Part shown: positions 1-4,908 of the stretch, in pieces
Position numbering within the stretch: the stretch's first letter is position 1
How the letters are laid out: each line of letters opens with the position of its first letter
Source of the DNA: Mycobacterium sp.
GTDB lineage: Bacteria > Actinomycetota > Actinomycetes > Mycobacteriales > Mycobacteriaceae
Direction of reading: 5' to 3'
DNA: 5,005 nt
NCBI GenBank assembly: GCA_018882545.1
Contig: VERS01000225.1
Span: 1 to 5,005, forward strand
Notes under the pieces: generated by a model
The model's database searches: none
Told to the model about the DNA's origin: nothing
The model's input: the letters and a program-made list of their open reading frames with translations, nothing else
Made by a program: the position numbers and the translations under genes

Positions 1-1
1 C

Positions 2-100
2 CACGGGACCGATCACCGCCACATTCGTCAGGCATTGGGTCCAGATGTCGAGGTCGTGCATTATCTGCCCGACCGTTCTCGTGTTAGGAAGGCTGCCTGA
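2..100 (+). CDS. 3' end of an unidentified gene, truncated by the window edge
   Basis: Frame 2 is open from the left edge to a TGA at 98-100 and gives 32 residues, including the stretch ALGPDVEVVHYLPDRSRV and ending RVRKAA. Its codon use looks coding, with mostly G/C third positions. The frame of the following gene is also open here but reads as an unlikely, Cys/Ile-rich peptide. The next gene starts one base after this stop, with its ribosome binding site inside this tail, so the two are probably co-transcribed and translationally coupled. I do not recognise the family from this tail. It could be the end of a secreted carrier protein for the downstream toxin domain, but nothing here shows that. 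Confidence 0.55.
   Translation, partial: HGTDHRHIRQALGPDVEVVHYLPDRSRVRKAA
86..92 (+). promoter_or_regulatory. Ribosome binding site that fixes the start at GTG 102
   Basis: AGGAAGG lies 9 nt before GTG 102 and is a strong Shine-Dalgarno match. The in-frame ATG at 45 has no comparable site and would overlap the upstream gene by 56 bases, so GTG 102 is preferred. Confidence 0.65.
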
Positions 101-101
101 C

Positions 102-491
102 GTGGGACCGCGAATCGGTGGTGGAGCAAATGTGCGGGCCCGCAATGCAATCAAAGCGAGCATCGAGCGACTGGCCGATCATTTCCCGATTTCACCGGGC
201 GGGTACTTCGGCGACCCCGGGAAGAGCAGCAAGGTTCGAACGATCGCCTCTGTGGACCCGTACGCGACGGCGGAAAAGTTCTGGCGGCTTCTCAAGGGGA
301 ATCTGAAGGATGTGCGAACGGCGAACAGGAATGGTTCGCGGGTCGACTTTCCTGATCTCTCCGTCGCCGTGTATCGGCGGATCACGAGTACTAAGGGCAG
401 TCCCGGCGTGACGCTCACCATAAAAACCAGCGGGTTAGGCGTAACCGGTTACCAGCGAATCCATTTCATTAAGAAGGGCGCCGACAAATGA
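102..491 (+). CDS. Small basic protein resembling a polymorphic-toxin C-terminal domain
   Basis: The gene gives 129 residues from GTG 102, chosen because of the Shine-Dalgarno at 86-92 and the abutting upstream stop. It has about 23 Lys/Arg against 9 Asp/Glu, so it is strongly basic, as expected for a nucleic-acid-acting toxin. Conserved-looking elements are SSKVRTIASVDPYATAEKFW (42-61), an Asn-Gly at 77-78, the segment STKGSPGVTLTIK (96-108) and a terminal YQRIHFIKK (117-125). From memory, this layout (R-x-I-x-S-x-D-P-x-x-T-A, then S-x-G-x-P-x-V, ending Q-K-I-H-F) matches C-terminal domains of large secreted toxins in Bacillota and other bacteria. No signal peptide, membrane segment or secretion domain is present, so it looks like a free-standing toxin cassette. 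The next gene overlaps it by 4 bp and is strongly acidic, fitting a toxin/immunity pair. The enzymatic activity is unknown to me. A phage protein is the main alternative. Confidence 0.6.
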   Translation: MGPRIGGGANVRARNAIKASIERLADHFPISPGGYFGDPGKSSKVRTIASVDPYATAEKFWRLLKGNLKDVRTANRNGSRVDFPDLSVAVYRRITSTKGSPGVTLTIKTSGLGVTGYQRIHFIKKGADK

Positions 492-1066
492 CATTCACCG
501 CCAAGTTTCACCTCACTGAGGGTTCCCTCGCGGCTTTGCGGTCGCTCAAGGGAAAGCGCTGGCGACTAGCGACTGGTAAGCCCGCACCGGAAAAGCCCGG
601 CCATCACTTCTCATGGGACAATGTCATCGTCGCGACCGACGGCGGCGAAGTTCGCATTCATACCGAATTGACGGAGAGCGATTTCGAAGGCTACTCCGAA
701 GAGTACGGCCAATTATCCGTGCACAGAGACTCCGAAGGACTGGCCAAAGCTCAACGGGAGGGACATGTCTATTTCCAACATGCGGGTGAGCAGATCACTG
801 AGATATACGTGGTGCGGATCACGATCAGCCAGGTAATGCACGGCGAGCCGACTTGGACCTACAGCAGCGATTGCGGCGTGATCTTCCGCCTCACCGAAGG
901 TGCTGCCGCAGTCTGCAAGATCGGTCACCATACCGATGCGCTTGACGTGTTCTTCTCCGATTCCGTCGAGGAACTCGAGATCGACTACGGCTTCGACGAA
1001 TGGGACGTGGCCAACGAGTTGGGAGAAGAGTACGAAAGTTCTCACGAGCTGATTTTGATCGAATGA
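488..1066 (+). CDS. Acidic protein, probable immunity protein for the 102-491 product
   Basis: This encodes 192 residues from ATG 488, which overlaps the upstream stop as ATGA. AGAAGGG at 472-478 gives a Shine-Dalgarno 9 nt upstream, so translation should be coupled. I count about 35 Asp/Glu against 15 Lys/Arg, a net charge near -20, and the tail is especially acidic (SVEELEIDYGFDEWDVANEL, then LGEEYESSHELILIE). No membrane segment or signal peptide is seen, so it should be cytosolic. A short single-domain acidic protein directly after a basic toxin-like protein is the usual arrangement of polymorphic-toxin immunity genes. I cannot name the immunity family. Its codons are less GC-rich than those of the right-hand operon, in line with transfer. 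Immunity function is inferred from position and charge only. Confidence 0.6.
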   Translation: MTFTAKFHLTEGSLAALRSLKGKRWRLATGKPAPEKPGHHFSWDNVIVATDGGEVRIHTELTESDFEGYSEEYGQLSVHRDSEGLAKAQREGHVYFQHAGEQITEIYVVRITISQVMHGEPTWTYSSDCGVIFRLTEGAAAVCKIGHHTDALDVFFSDSVEELEIDYGFDEWDVANELGEEYESSHELILIE

Positions 1067-1108
1067 TCGGCTATAGCAGGGCAATCGGCTTACCCGCGGA
1101 CCCCCTTG

Positions 1109-1792
1109 ATGCTGATCATGTCGAAGTCTAAGACCGCCCGCCCTGAGGCTCTGGGGGTTTCAGCTCGGCAGATCGCGCGGCTCGCCCGGGCGGGAGAACT
1201 CACTGTGACTCGCACGGTTGGCGGAGCACTTTTGCTCGATGGTGCGTCGGTGCACCGGCTGGCCAAGCAGGGCCGCCATAACGGTCGGCCCTGGGCAGCG
1301 GCTACGGCTTGGGCAGCGTTGGCACTCCTGTCAGGAGAATGTGTCGACTGGCTGGACGCCTCCGCGTTGTCGCGACTGCGTCATCGGCTACGCGCCAGTA
1401 GCGCTTCCGAGTTGTGTTGGATGACGCGCCGTCGCGCGACGGTGCATCGGATGAGGTTCTGGGGCAGGGACATTGGACTCCTGCACACAGGCGTCAGCGC
1501 ATTGCGCGATCCGGTGGTGTCCGAGCGGTTCAATCTCACGCCGGTCAACCATGGATTCGACGGCTACGTTTGTGCCCGCAACTTCGCCGCCGTATCTTTA
1601 GCGCTGGGACTCGTCGACGATGTCGACGGCGACATGACAGTGCGGGTAGTGCCCGACGATTCCGGCTATGCGGTCGATCGTGTCCTTGCCGCCGCCGTCG
1701 CGGTCGACTTGGCGGGGTCCCTGGACACCCGTGAATCGGCTGCCGGCATGCGTGTCCTGGTGGGCATGCTGGACGACTTTCGTTCCAGTTGA
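1109..1792 (+). CDS. Helix-turn-helix protein, AbiEi-like antitoxin type, no toxin partner seen
   Basis: The product is about 227 residues. Near the N-terminus is a winged or MerR-like helix-turn-helix (ALGVSARQIARLARAGELTV) followed by a wing-like TRTVGGALLLDGASVHRLAK. Then come a Gly-Arg-Pro-Trp motif (GRHNGRPW), an Ala-rich helical part with WLDASALSRLRHRLR, and a C-terminal domain ending in DLAGSLDTRESAAGMRVLVG. From memory, this resembles actinobacterial helix-turn-helix proteins grouped with type IV (AbiEi/MenA-like) antitoxins, which normally precede an AbiEii/MenT nucleotidyltransferase. Here no such toxin follows; the next genes are a different toxin-antitoxin pair. The start is uncertain: TTG 1106, ATG 1109 and ATG 1118 are in frame and none has a clear ribosome binding site. 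The frame is open back to the TGA at 1064-1066. DNA binding is well supported by sequence; the antitoxin role is inferred. Confidence 0.7.
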   Translation: MLIMSKSKTARPEALGVSARQIARLARAGELTVTRTVGGALLLDGASVHRLAKQGRHNGRPWAAATAWAALALLSGECVDWLDASALSRLRHRLRASSASELCWMTRRRATVHRMRFWGRDIGLLHTGVSALRDPVVSERFNLTPVNHGFDGYVCARNFAAVSLALGLVDDVDGDMTVRVVPDDSGYAVDRVLAAAVAVDLAGSLDTRESAAGMRVLVGMLDDFRSS

Positions 1793-1831
1793 CGTCTTGA
1801 TGCGGCGACTGGTGACCAGAGCCGGTAGCGA

Positions 1832-1859
1832 TGTACGGTTTTTGTCCGTACACTTGTAC
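1832..1859 (+). promoter_or_regulatory. Inverted-repeat operator and probable promoter of the toxin-antitoxin pair
   Basis: A perfect 7-bp inverted repeat, TGTACGG (1832-1838) and CCGTACA (1846-1852), is separated by TTTTTGT. A third TGTAC half-site follows at 1855-1859. A candidate -10 hexamer, TACACT (1849-1854), sits inside the right arm, and the antitoxin ATG is at 1876. No good -35 is visible. Ribbon-helix-helix antitoxins of this type usually repress their own promoter, so the antitoxin dimer, or its complex with the toxin, is the expected ligand. The symmetry is seen directly; the ligand is inferred. Confidence 0.6.
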
Positions 1860-1861
1860 TC

Positions 1862-1867
1862 GGGAGG
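1862..1867 (+). promoter_or_regulatory. Ribosome binding site that fixes the antitoxin start at ATG 1876
   Basis: GGGAGG lies 8 nt before ATG 1876. The longer in-frame start at 1831 would put the operator inside the coding region and add a Cys-rich leader, so it is rejected. Confidence 0.7.
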
Positions 1868-1875
1868 TAGTGGTA

Positions 1876-2145
1876 ATGGCAATTAAGGCGAAGCGTATTG
1901 AGATTCGCGCCGAGGAGGCGACTCTGGATCGCATCCAGCGAGCAGCCGGTGCGGTCCACGAGCAGACCTCTGAATTCGTCCGTAAAGCTGCTTTGCAGCG
2001 GGCGGAGGAGGTGCTGCGCAACGAGTTGGTGACGATGATGGAGCCGGAGCAATTCGACGAGCTGATGGCGTGCCTCGACGTCGCAGACGAGGCACCTCGG
2101 CTTGCCGCCGCTGCGCGCACACCTGCAGTGTTCACACGCCGCTAG
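1876..2145 (+). CDS. DUF1778 ribbon-helix-helix antitoxin (TacA/AtaR-like)
   Basis: This encodes 89 residues. A basic strand, KRIEIRAEE (6-14), is followed by a helix (TLDRIQRAAGAV, 16-27) and a second helix with TSEFVRKAALQRAEEVL (31-47). That is the ribbon-helix-helix DNA-binding fold in the form typical of DUF1778 antitoxins. The C-terminal part, with EPEQFDELMACLD (56-68), matches where these antitoxins wrap round and block the acetyltransferase active site. The toxin gene begins 9 nt after the stop, the usual antitoxin-first order. The protein should neutralise the toxin and, as a dimer, bind the inverted repeat at 1832-1852 to repress the operon. Length fits the family. The identification rests on the fold pattern plus the GNAT neighbour. 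Confidence 0.88.
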   Translation: MAIKAKRIEIRAEEATLDRIQRAAGAVHEQTSEFVRKAALQRAEEVLRNELVTMMEPEQFDELMACLDVADEAPRLAAAARTPAVFTRR

Positions 2146-2154
2146 CCGAGCCGG

Positions 2155-2670
2155 ATGTTTGTGTCCGCACGACTCGGTGACCACCACCAACTTGACGAGT
2201 TCGACTGCGGCAAAGCGGCATTGAACTCCTGGCTTCACGGCCAAGCCCGGCGCGCAGACTCCAGTGGAGTTGCCCACGTCTACGTATGGACGCCCGCCGG
2301 GAAGCAGAAGGTTTGCGCCTACTACGCGATCTGCCCCACTGAGGTCATTCGCACCGACGCCGCAATTTCGGGCTCATTGGCCGGCGGATACTCCCGGATA
2401 CCGGGTTATCTCATTGCCCGACTGGCTCTCGACGCGTCGCTGCATGGGCGCGGATACGGTGCACAGCTACTTCTCGACGCACTCGGAAAGGTGGTGAAAG
2501 CCGCCGAAATCGGCGGGGGACGAATCATCGTCGTCGATGCAATGGACGATGAGGCTTATGGGTTCTACGAATGCTTCGACTTCACGCCGGTGAAGAAGCG
2601 CAGGGGACGGCTGGTTATGAAGATGTCTACCGCGGCGTCCGCGTTACGCGCGTTCGAGGACCGGCCGTAG
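2155..2670 (+). CDS. GNAT-family acetyltransferase toxin (TacT/AtaT-like)
   Basis: This encodes 171 residues. The N-terminal part, with LDEFDCGKAALNSWLHGQAR (13-32), is typical of the TacT/AtaT branch of GNAT toxins. The acetyl-CoA-binding loop is HGRGYGAQLL (97-106), matching the G-x-G/A pyrophosphate-binding motif with His in place of the first Gln/Arg. AYGFYECFDF (134-143) carries the conserved Tyr (Tyr138) expected to act in catalysis, followed by a basic KKRRGR patch (147-152) that could contact tRNA. Characterised relatives acetylate the amino group of aminoacyl-tRNA and so stop translation. The ATG at 2155 has only a weak ribosome binding site, so the antitoxin is probably translated better. 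Catalytic features look complete, so the toxin is likely active. Confidence 0.88.
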   Translation: MFVSARLGDHHQLDEFDCGKAALNSWLHGQARRADSSGVAHVYVWTPAGKQKVCAYYAICPTEVIRTDAAISGSLAGGYSRIPGYLIARLALDASLHGRGYGAQLLLDALGKVVKAAEIGGGRIIVVDAMDDEAYGFYECFDFTPVKKRRGRLVMKMSTAASALRAFEDRP

Positions 2671-2676
2671 CGGCCG
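2662..2676 (+). terminator. Weak candidate hairpin at the end of the toxin gene
   Basis: CGGCCG, TAG, CGGCCG forms a 6-bp stem with the stop codon in the loop. No T-run follows, but mycobacterial terminators often lack one. The hexamer is its own reverse complement, which makes chance symmetry more likely in GC-rich DNA. Confidence 0.22.
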
Positions 2677-2717
2677 AGCGGAGTGGCCTGCTTGCCCATC
2701 GCGGGCGCAAGTATGTG

Positions 2718-2737
2718 TTGGGACCAATTTGGGACCA
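2718..2737 (+). repeat. Two TTGGGACCA direct repeats one helical turn apart
   Basis: TTGGGACCA occurs at 2718-2726 and again at 2729-2737, an 11-bp period, so both copies face the same side of the helix. They lie about 110 bp inside the element from the tRNA-Pro scar. Spacing and place suit arm-type integrase or excisionase binding sites. The repeats are seen directly; the function is inferred. Confidence 0.5.
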
Positions 2738-2799
2738 CACGTCCTGCGCGAGGCTGAACGACCTGCGAGTTTACGCCTCGATCCGCAGGCATCGAATAA

Positions 2800-2815
2800 C
2801 GCGCATACCGCGCAT
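2800..2815 (+). repeat. Short direct repeat CGCGCAT next to the attachment scar
   Basis: CGCGCAT occurs at 2800-2806 and 2809-2815, a 9-bp period, about 30 bp left of the tRNA fragment. It could be another protein-binding site of the attachment region but is short enough to be chance. Confidence 0.25.
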
Positions 2816-2844
2816 GAAGAGGCACAACATGCCAGCCCCTTTTG

Positions 2845-2888
2845 CTGGGGGCCAAGTGGTCGCAGGTTCAAATCCTGTCAGCCCGACC
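2845..2888 (+). pseudogene. 3' fragment of tRNA-Pro(GGG), probable attachment-site scar
   Basis: The piece folds like the 3' part of a tRNA. It has a 7-nt anticodon loop CTGGGGG (2845-2851; anticodon GGG at 2847-2849), a 3' anticodon strand CCAAG (2852-2856), a 5-nt variable loop TGGTC (2857-2861), a T stem GCAGG/CCTGT (2862-2866 and 2874-2878) round the loop TTCAAAT, an acceptor strand CAGCCCG (2879-2885), discriminator A2886 and CC. G at tRNA position 72 implies C1, a hallmark of bacterial tRNA-Pro. The 5' half is missing: no CGGGCTG lies about 75 bases upstream, and the five bases before the loop (TTTTG) pair poorly with CCAAG. Sequence identity beginning near the anticodon loop is the usual crossover point for tRNA-specific tyrosine integrases. 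It cannot be a working tRNA. Confidence 0.82.
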
Positions 2889-3100
2889 GAGGTCAGATGC
2901 GGTTTTCGAGTCACCGGAAGCCGCCTTCTCTGCGTACATAGCGCAACGGTTTCCCCTTTTCTGCCGTTCATCGACCGCTCGGCCCGACGCGGGAGCCCGG
3001 TTCCGGCCTCAAGGAGGCTGCGAGACCCGCAATCCGGCTGAGGGCATCGCCCCGTGCAGGTATCGTCGGTCGAATCAACCTAAGGCCCGGGGTGTAATAC
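2889..3100. other. Non-coding chromosome between the tRNA scar and the YgiB-like gene
   Basis: Together with 2671-2844 this makes a gap of about 430 bases without a convincing gene. To the right of the tRNA fragment I see only a short AACGG/CCGTT inverted repeat (2945-2949 and 2964-2968) with a T-containing 14-nt loop, possibly the old tRNA terminator, and a GCCTC/GAGGC mini-hairpin at 3006-3018. The promoter of the operon starting at 3101 should lie here, but no clear -10/-35 pair can be pointed to. Open frames crossing the gap run through the tRNA sequence and look spurious. Confidence 0.5.
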
Positions 3101-3727
3101 GTGGAGAACGAGCCAGACGACAAAGCGGTGAATCAACCGCGTCCGGACAAGGCCGATGACGCCTACAGTGCCGCCGCCTACAGCGCCGCCGCCTACGGTG
3201 CTGCCGCGCCGCCGACCCGCGGGACCATCCGCTCCCAAGAGGTAGGAGTCACCCAACCGCGACCGGCGACCGTCGCCGAGGCGCGGGCACGGGACAAGGC
3301 GCGCAAAGCACGCGAAATAGCCGAGCAGTTCGCCGCGGAGCAGGCTGCCAGTGCACAACGGAGGCGCGACCAGAACAAGAAGACCCTCATGGGTGCGGTG
3401 GCCGTGGTCGGGGTGGTCGCGGTGGTTGCCCTCGGCTATCAGATGTCCAAAACCGACCGGGACATCACGGCCAGCTGTGTGGACGAGAACAACGTGGTGG
3501 TGTCGGACAGCTACTGCGGTTCGGGGACCCCGGGTATCGGTGGCGTCTTCATCTGGGCGGGCGCGCCGTACCGCTACTACTACGGCGGCACCAGCGGCGG
3601 TGTGGGCACCCGCGCCACCGGAGGGACCCTGACACAGCCGAGTGGAACCATTGCCAAGACCAAGTCCGGCTCGTCGATCAGTCGCGGCGGGTTCGGCTCA
3701 TCCAGCGTCGGCACTGCGGGCGGCTGA
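3101..3727 (+). CDS. Membrane-anchored YgiB/YjfM-like (DUF1190-type) protein with Gly/Ser-rich tail
   Basis: This encodes 208 residues from GTG 3101. The order is an acidic, low-complexity N-terminus with a triple Tyr-(Ser/Gly)-Ala3 repeat (22-36); a charged helix rich in Ala, Arg and Glu (about 58-92) that could be a coiled coil; one membrane span (about 95-114) preceded by KK; and an outside domain with two cysteines, C126 and C139. A Tyr-rich YRYYYGG (157-163) follows, then a Gly/Ser/Thr tail containing SISRGGFGSSS (192-202). The tail resembles the end of E. coli YgiB/YjfM as I recall it, and the next gene is a YgiC/YjfC-like ligase, the same pairing as in E. coli. Positive residues before the span suggest the N-terminus is inside and the tail outside. 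The stop abuts the next start. GTG 3101 has only a weak GGGG as ribosome site; GTG 3128 is an alternative. Molecular function is unknown. Confidence 0.75.
   Translation: MENEPDDKAVNQPRPDKADDAYSAAAYSAAAYGAAAPPTRGTIRSQEVGVTQPRPATVAEARARDKARKAREIAEQFAAEQAASAQRRRDQNKKTLMGAVAVVGVVAVVALGYQMSKTDRDITASCVDENNVVVSDSYCGSGTPGIGGVFIWAGAPYRYYYGGTSGGVGTRATGGTLTQPSGTIAKTKSGSSISRGGFGSSSVGTAGG
3161..3205 (+). repeat. Three tandem 15-bp units encoding a Tyr-Ser-Ala3-type repeat
   Basis: Units at 3161-3175, 3176-3190 and 3191-3205 follow GCCTACAGTGCCGCC with a few changes. They encode YSAAAYSAAAYGAAA in register after an Ala. The copies are in phase, so copy number could change without breaking the frame. The segment lies in the predicted disordered cytoplasmic N-terminus. 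Confidence 0.8.
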
Positions 3728-4891
3728 GTGCGCCGGGAACACAGCGCACCCCGCCCGGGGTGGGAGCAGATCGTCGCCGACCAGGGCATGTGCTTCGACG
3801 AACCCGCTCGATACGCCGATGGCTCGATTCGCCCCTACTGGGACGAGTCCGTGCACTATGTGTTCGAGATGGACGAGGTGCTGTCCATGGAGGCCAGCGT
3901 CGAGGTTCTGCACTCGATGTGCCTGGAGGCGGTCGAGCACGTGGTTCTCACGGAGCGGTTCGCAGACTTCGGACTGCCGGAGTGGAGCTGGGAGCCCATC
4001 GCGCAGTCCTGGCGTCGCAGCGACCCCTACGTCTACGGCAGGTTCGATCTGCGTTATGACGGGAAGCGCCCGCCGGTTCTGCTGGAGTACAACGCGGACA
4101 CCCCGACGACGTTGCTCGAGGCCGCGATCCTGCAGTGGCACTGGAAAACCGCCGTCTTCCCCGACGACGACCAGTGGAACTCCCTGCACGAGCGACTGGT
4201 CGAGCGCTGGCAGGAGATCCGGCCGCGGCTGGCCGGCGAGGAAACCCATTTCACGTGGTCGTCGGCCGACATGACCGGTGAGGACAACGTGACCCTGGCC
4301 TACATGCAGGAGTGCGCGGCTGAAGCGGGCCTGCACACCGTCGCCCTGGCGATCGAACAGATCGGCTTCGACACCGACCTGGACCGCTTCGTCGATCTCG
4401 AGGAGGCGCCGATCTCCTCGATCTTCAAGCTCTACCCGTGGGAGTGGGTGCTCGACGACGACTTCGGCCGCCGCGCAATGGATCTCCTTCCGGAAACGAT
4501 GTGGTTGGAGCCGCTGTGGAAGACGTTGCTGAGCAATAAGGCGATCCTGGCGGTGCTGTGGGAGATGTATCCCGGGCACCCGAACCTGCTACCGGCCTAC
4601 CTTGACGAGCCGCACGAACTCACCGAATATCTGCGCAAACCGAAACTCGGCCGCGAAGGCGGCAACATCACCGTCATGGCCCCCGGCTACCAGATGGAGA
4701 CCGGTGGGGTCTACGGGGCTGAAGGGTGTGTGTACCAGTTGTTCGACCCGCTGCCGCAATTTGACGATATGCATCCGTGCCTGGGGGCGTGGATCGTCGG
4801 CGACGCATCGGCCGGCCTGGGCATCCGGGAGAGTCCGGGCCTGATCACCGACAACATCTCAGCCTTTGTGCCACACCGTATCGAGTTATGA
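3728..4891 (+). CDS. Glutathionylspermidine-synthase-like ATP-grasp ligase (YgiC/YjfC type)
   Basis: This encodes 387 residues, the normal length of the stand-alone synthetase domain. The N-terminal Cys amidase domain of E. coli Gsp is absent. Visible motifs are YGRFDLRYDG (103-112) and PVLLEYNADTPTTLLEAA (116-133), whose R105, D107, E120 and N122 correspond by pattern to the substrate and Mg-binding residues of E. coli Gsp. Also present are FKLYPWEW (233-240), a lysine in LLSNKAILAVLWEMYPGHPN (267-286), the ATP-binding KPKLGREGGNI (304-314) and a C-terminal GAWIVGDASAGLGIRES (353-369) with FVPHRI (380-385). The family joins a carboxylate to an amine with ATP cleavage, in Gsp glutathione to spermidine. 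Mycobacteria lack glutathione, so the substrate must differ. GTG 3728 directly follows the upstream TGA, so the genes are coupled. The catalytic set looks intact. The protein should be cytosolic. Confidence 0.9.
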   Translation: MRREHSAPRPGWEQIVADQGMCFDEPARYADGSIRPYWDESVHYVFEMDEVLSMEASVEVLHSMCLEAVEHVVLTERFADFGLPEWSWEPIAQSWRRSDPYVYGRFDLRYDGKRPPVLLEYNADTPTTLLEAAILQWHWKTAVFPDDDQWNSLHERLVERWQEIRPRLAGEETHFTWSSADMTGEDNVTLAYMQECAAEAGLHTVALAIEQIGFDTDLDRFVDLEEAPISSIFKLYPWEWVLDDDFGRRAMDLLPETMWLEPLWKTLLSNKAILAVLWEMYPGHPNLLPAYLDEPHELTEYLRKPKLGREGGNITVMAPGYQMETGGVYGAEGCVYQLFDPLPQFDDMHPCLGAWIVGDASAGLGIRESPGLITDNISAFVPHRIEL

Positions 4892-4897
4892 CCCGCG

Positions 4898-4903
4898 AAG
4901 GAG
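4898..4903 (+). promoter_or_regulatory. Ribosome binding site for the gene starting at 4909
   Basis: AAGGAG lies 5 nt before ATG 4909 and only 6 nt after the upstream stop. It supports a real gene start and continuation of the same operon. Confidence 0.7.
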
Positions 4904-4908
4904 TTCCG

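Larger units (their letters stand above)
1..2851. mobile_element. Right-hand part of a putative integrated island or prophage at tRNA-Pro
   Basis: This stretch ends at a 3' tRNA-Pro fragment typical of the scar left when a tyrosine integrase inserts DNA into a tRNA gene. The element supplies a new 3' end to the intact tRNA on one side and leaves the old 3' end on the other. Because the fragment reads on the plus strand, the element lies to its left and the intact tRNA should be further left. The contents fit accessory DNA: a toxin/immunity-like pair, an orphan antitoxin-like regulator and a toxin-antitoxin module. By hand count, 661-780 has 62 G/C of 120, against 43 of 60 in 3541-3600. No integrase or structural phage gene is visible, so prophage, ICE or island cannot be told apart. 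The left end is outside the window. Confidence 0.6.

Noticed and set aside
45..101. Longer N-terminus of the toxin-like gene from ATG 45
   Set aside because: It overlaps the upstream coding frame, has an unlikely Cys/Ile-rich sequence and lacks a ribosome site, whereas GTG 102 has a strong one.
1545..2277. Overlapping minus-strand open frames across the regulator and toxin-antitoxin genes
   Set aside because: They cross three plus-strand genes and an operator, have low-complexity Arg/Ser-rich translations, and have no recognisable motif.
2811..2888. Complete tRNA-Pro gene
   Set aside because: No 5' acceptor strand CGGGCTG, D arm or 5' anticodon strand is present at the expected distance.
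2771..2971. Minus-strand open frame containing VGLTGFEPATTWPP
   Set aside because: That peptide is the familiar false translation of an antisense tRNA 3' end; it served as a clue to the tRNA fragment.
2571..3041. Plus-strand open frame of 156 residues spanning the tRNA fragment
   Set aside because: It overlaps the toxin gene, runs through the tRNA 3' sequence (giving the typical spurious AGSNPVSPT peptide) and continues across the element boundary. An integrase remnant was considered but no catalytic motif is visible.
3070..3100. Promoter with TGTAAT (3093-3098) as -10 for the YgiB-like gene
   Set aside because: Initiation would fall downstream of GTG 3101 and no -35 is present at the right distance.
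3161..3205. CRISPR-like or satellite repeat
   Set aside because: The units are contiguous without spacers, in coding phase, and encode a low-complexity peptide.
3698..4579. Long open frame of 293 residues on the minus strand
   Set aside because: It is antisense to the well-supported ATP-grasp ligase and is rich in Arg/Pro/His, as expected for a shadow frame in GC-rich DNA.
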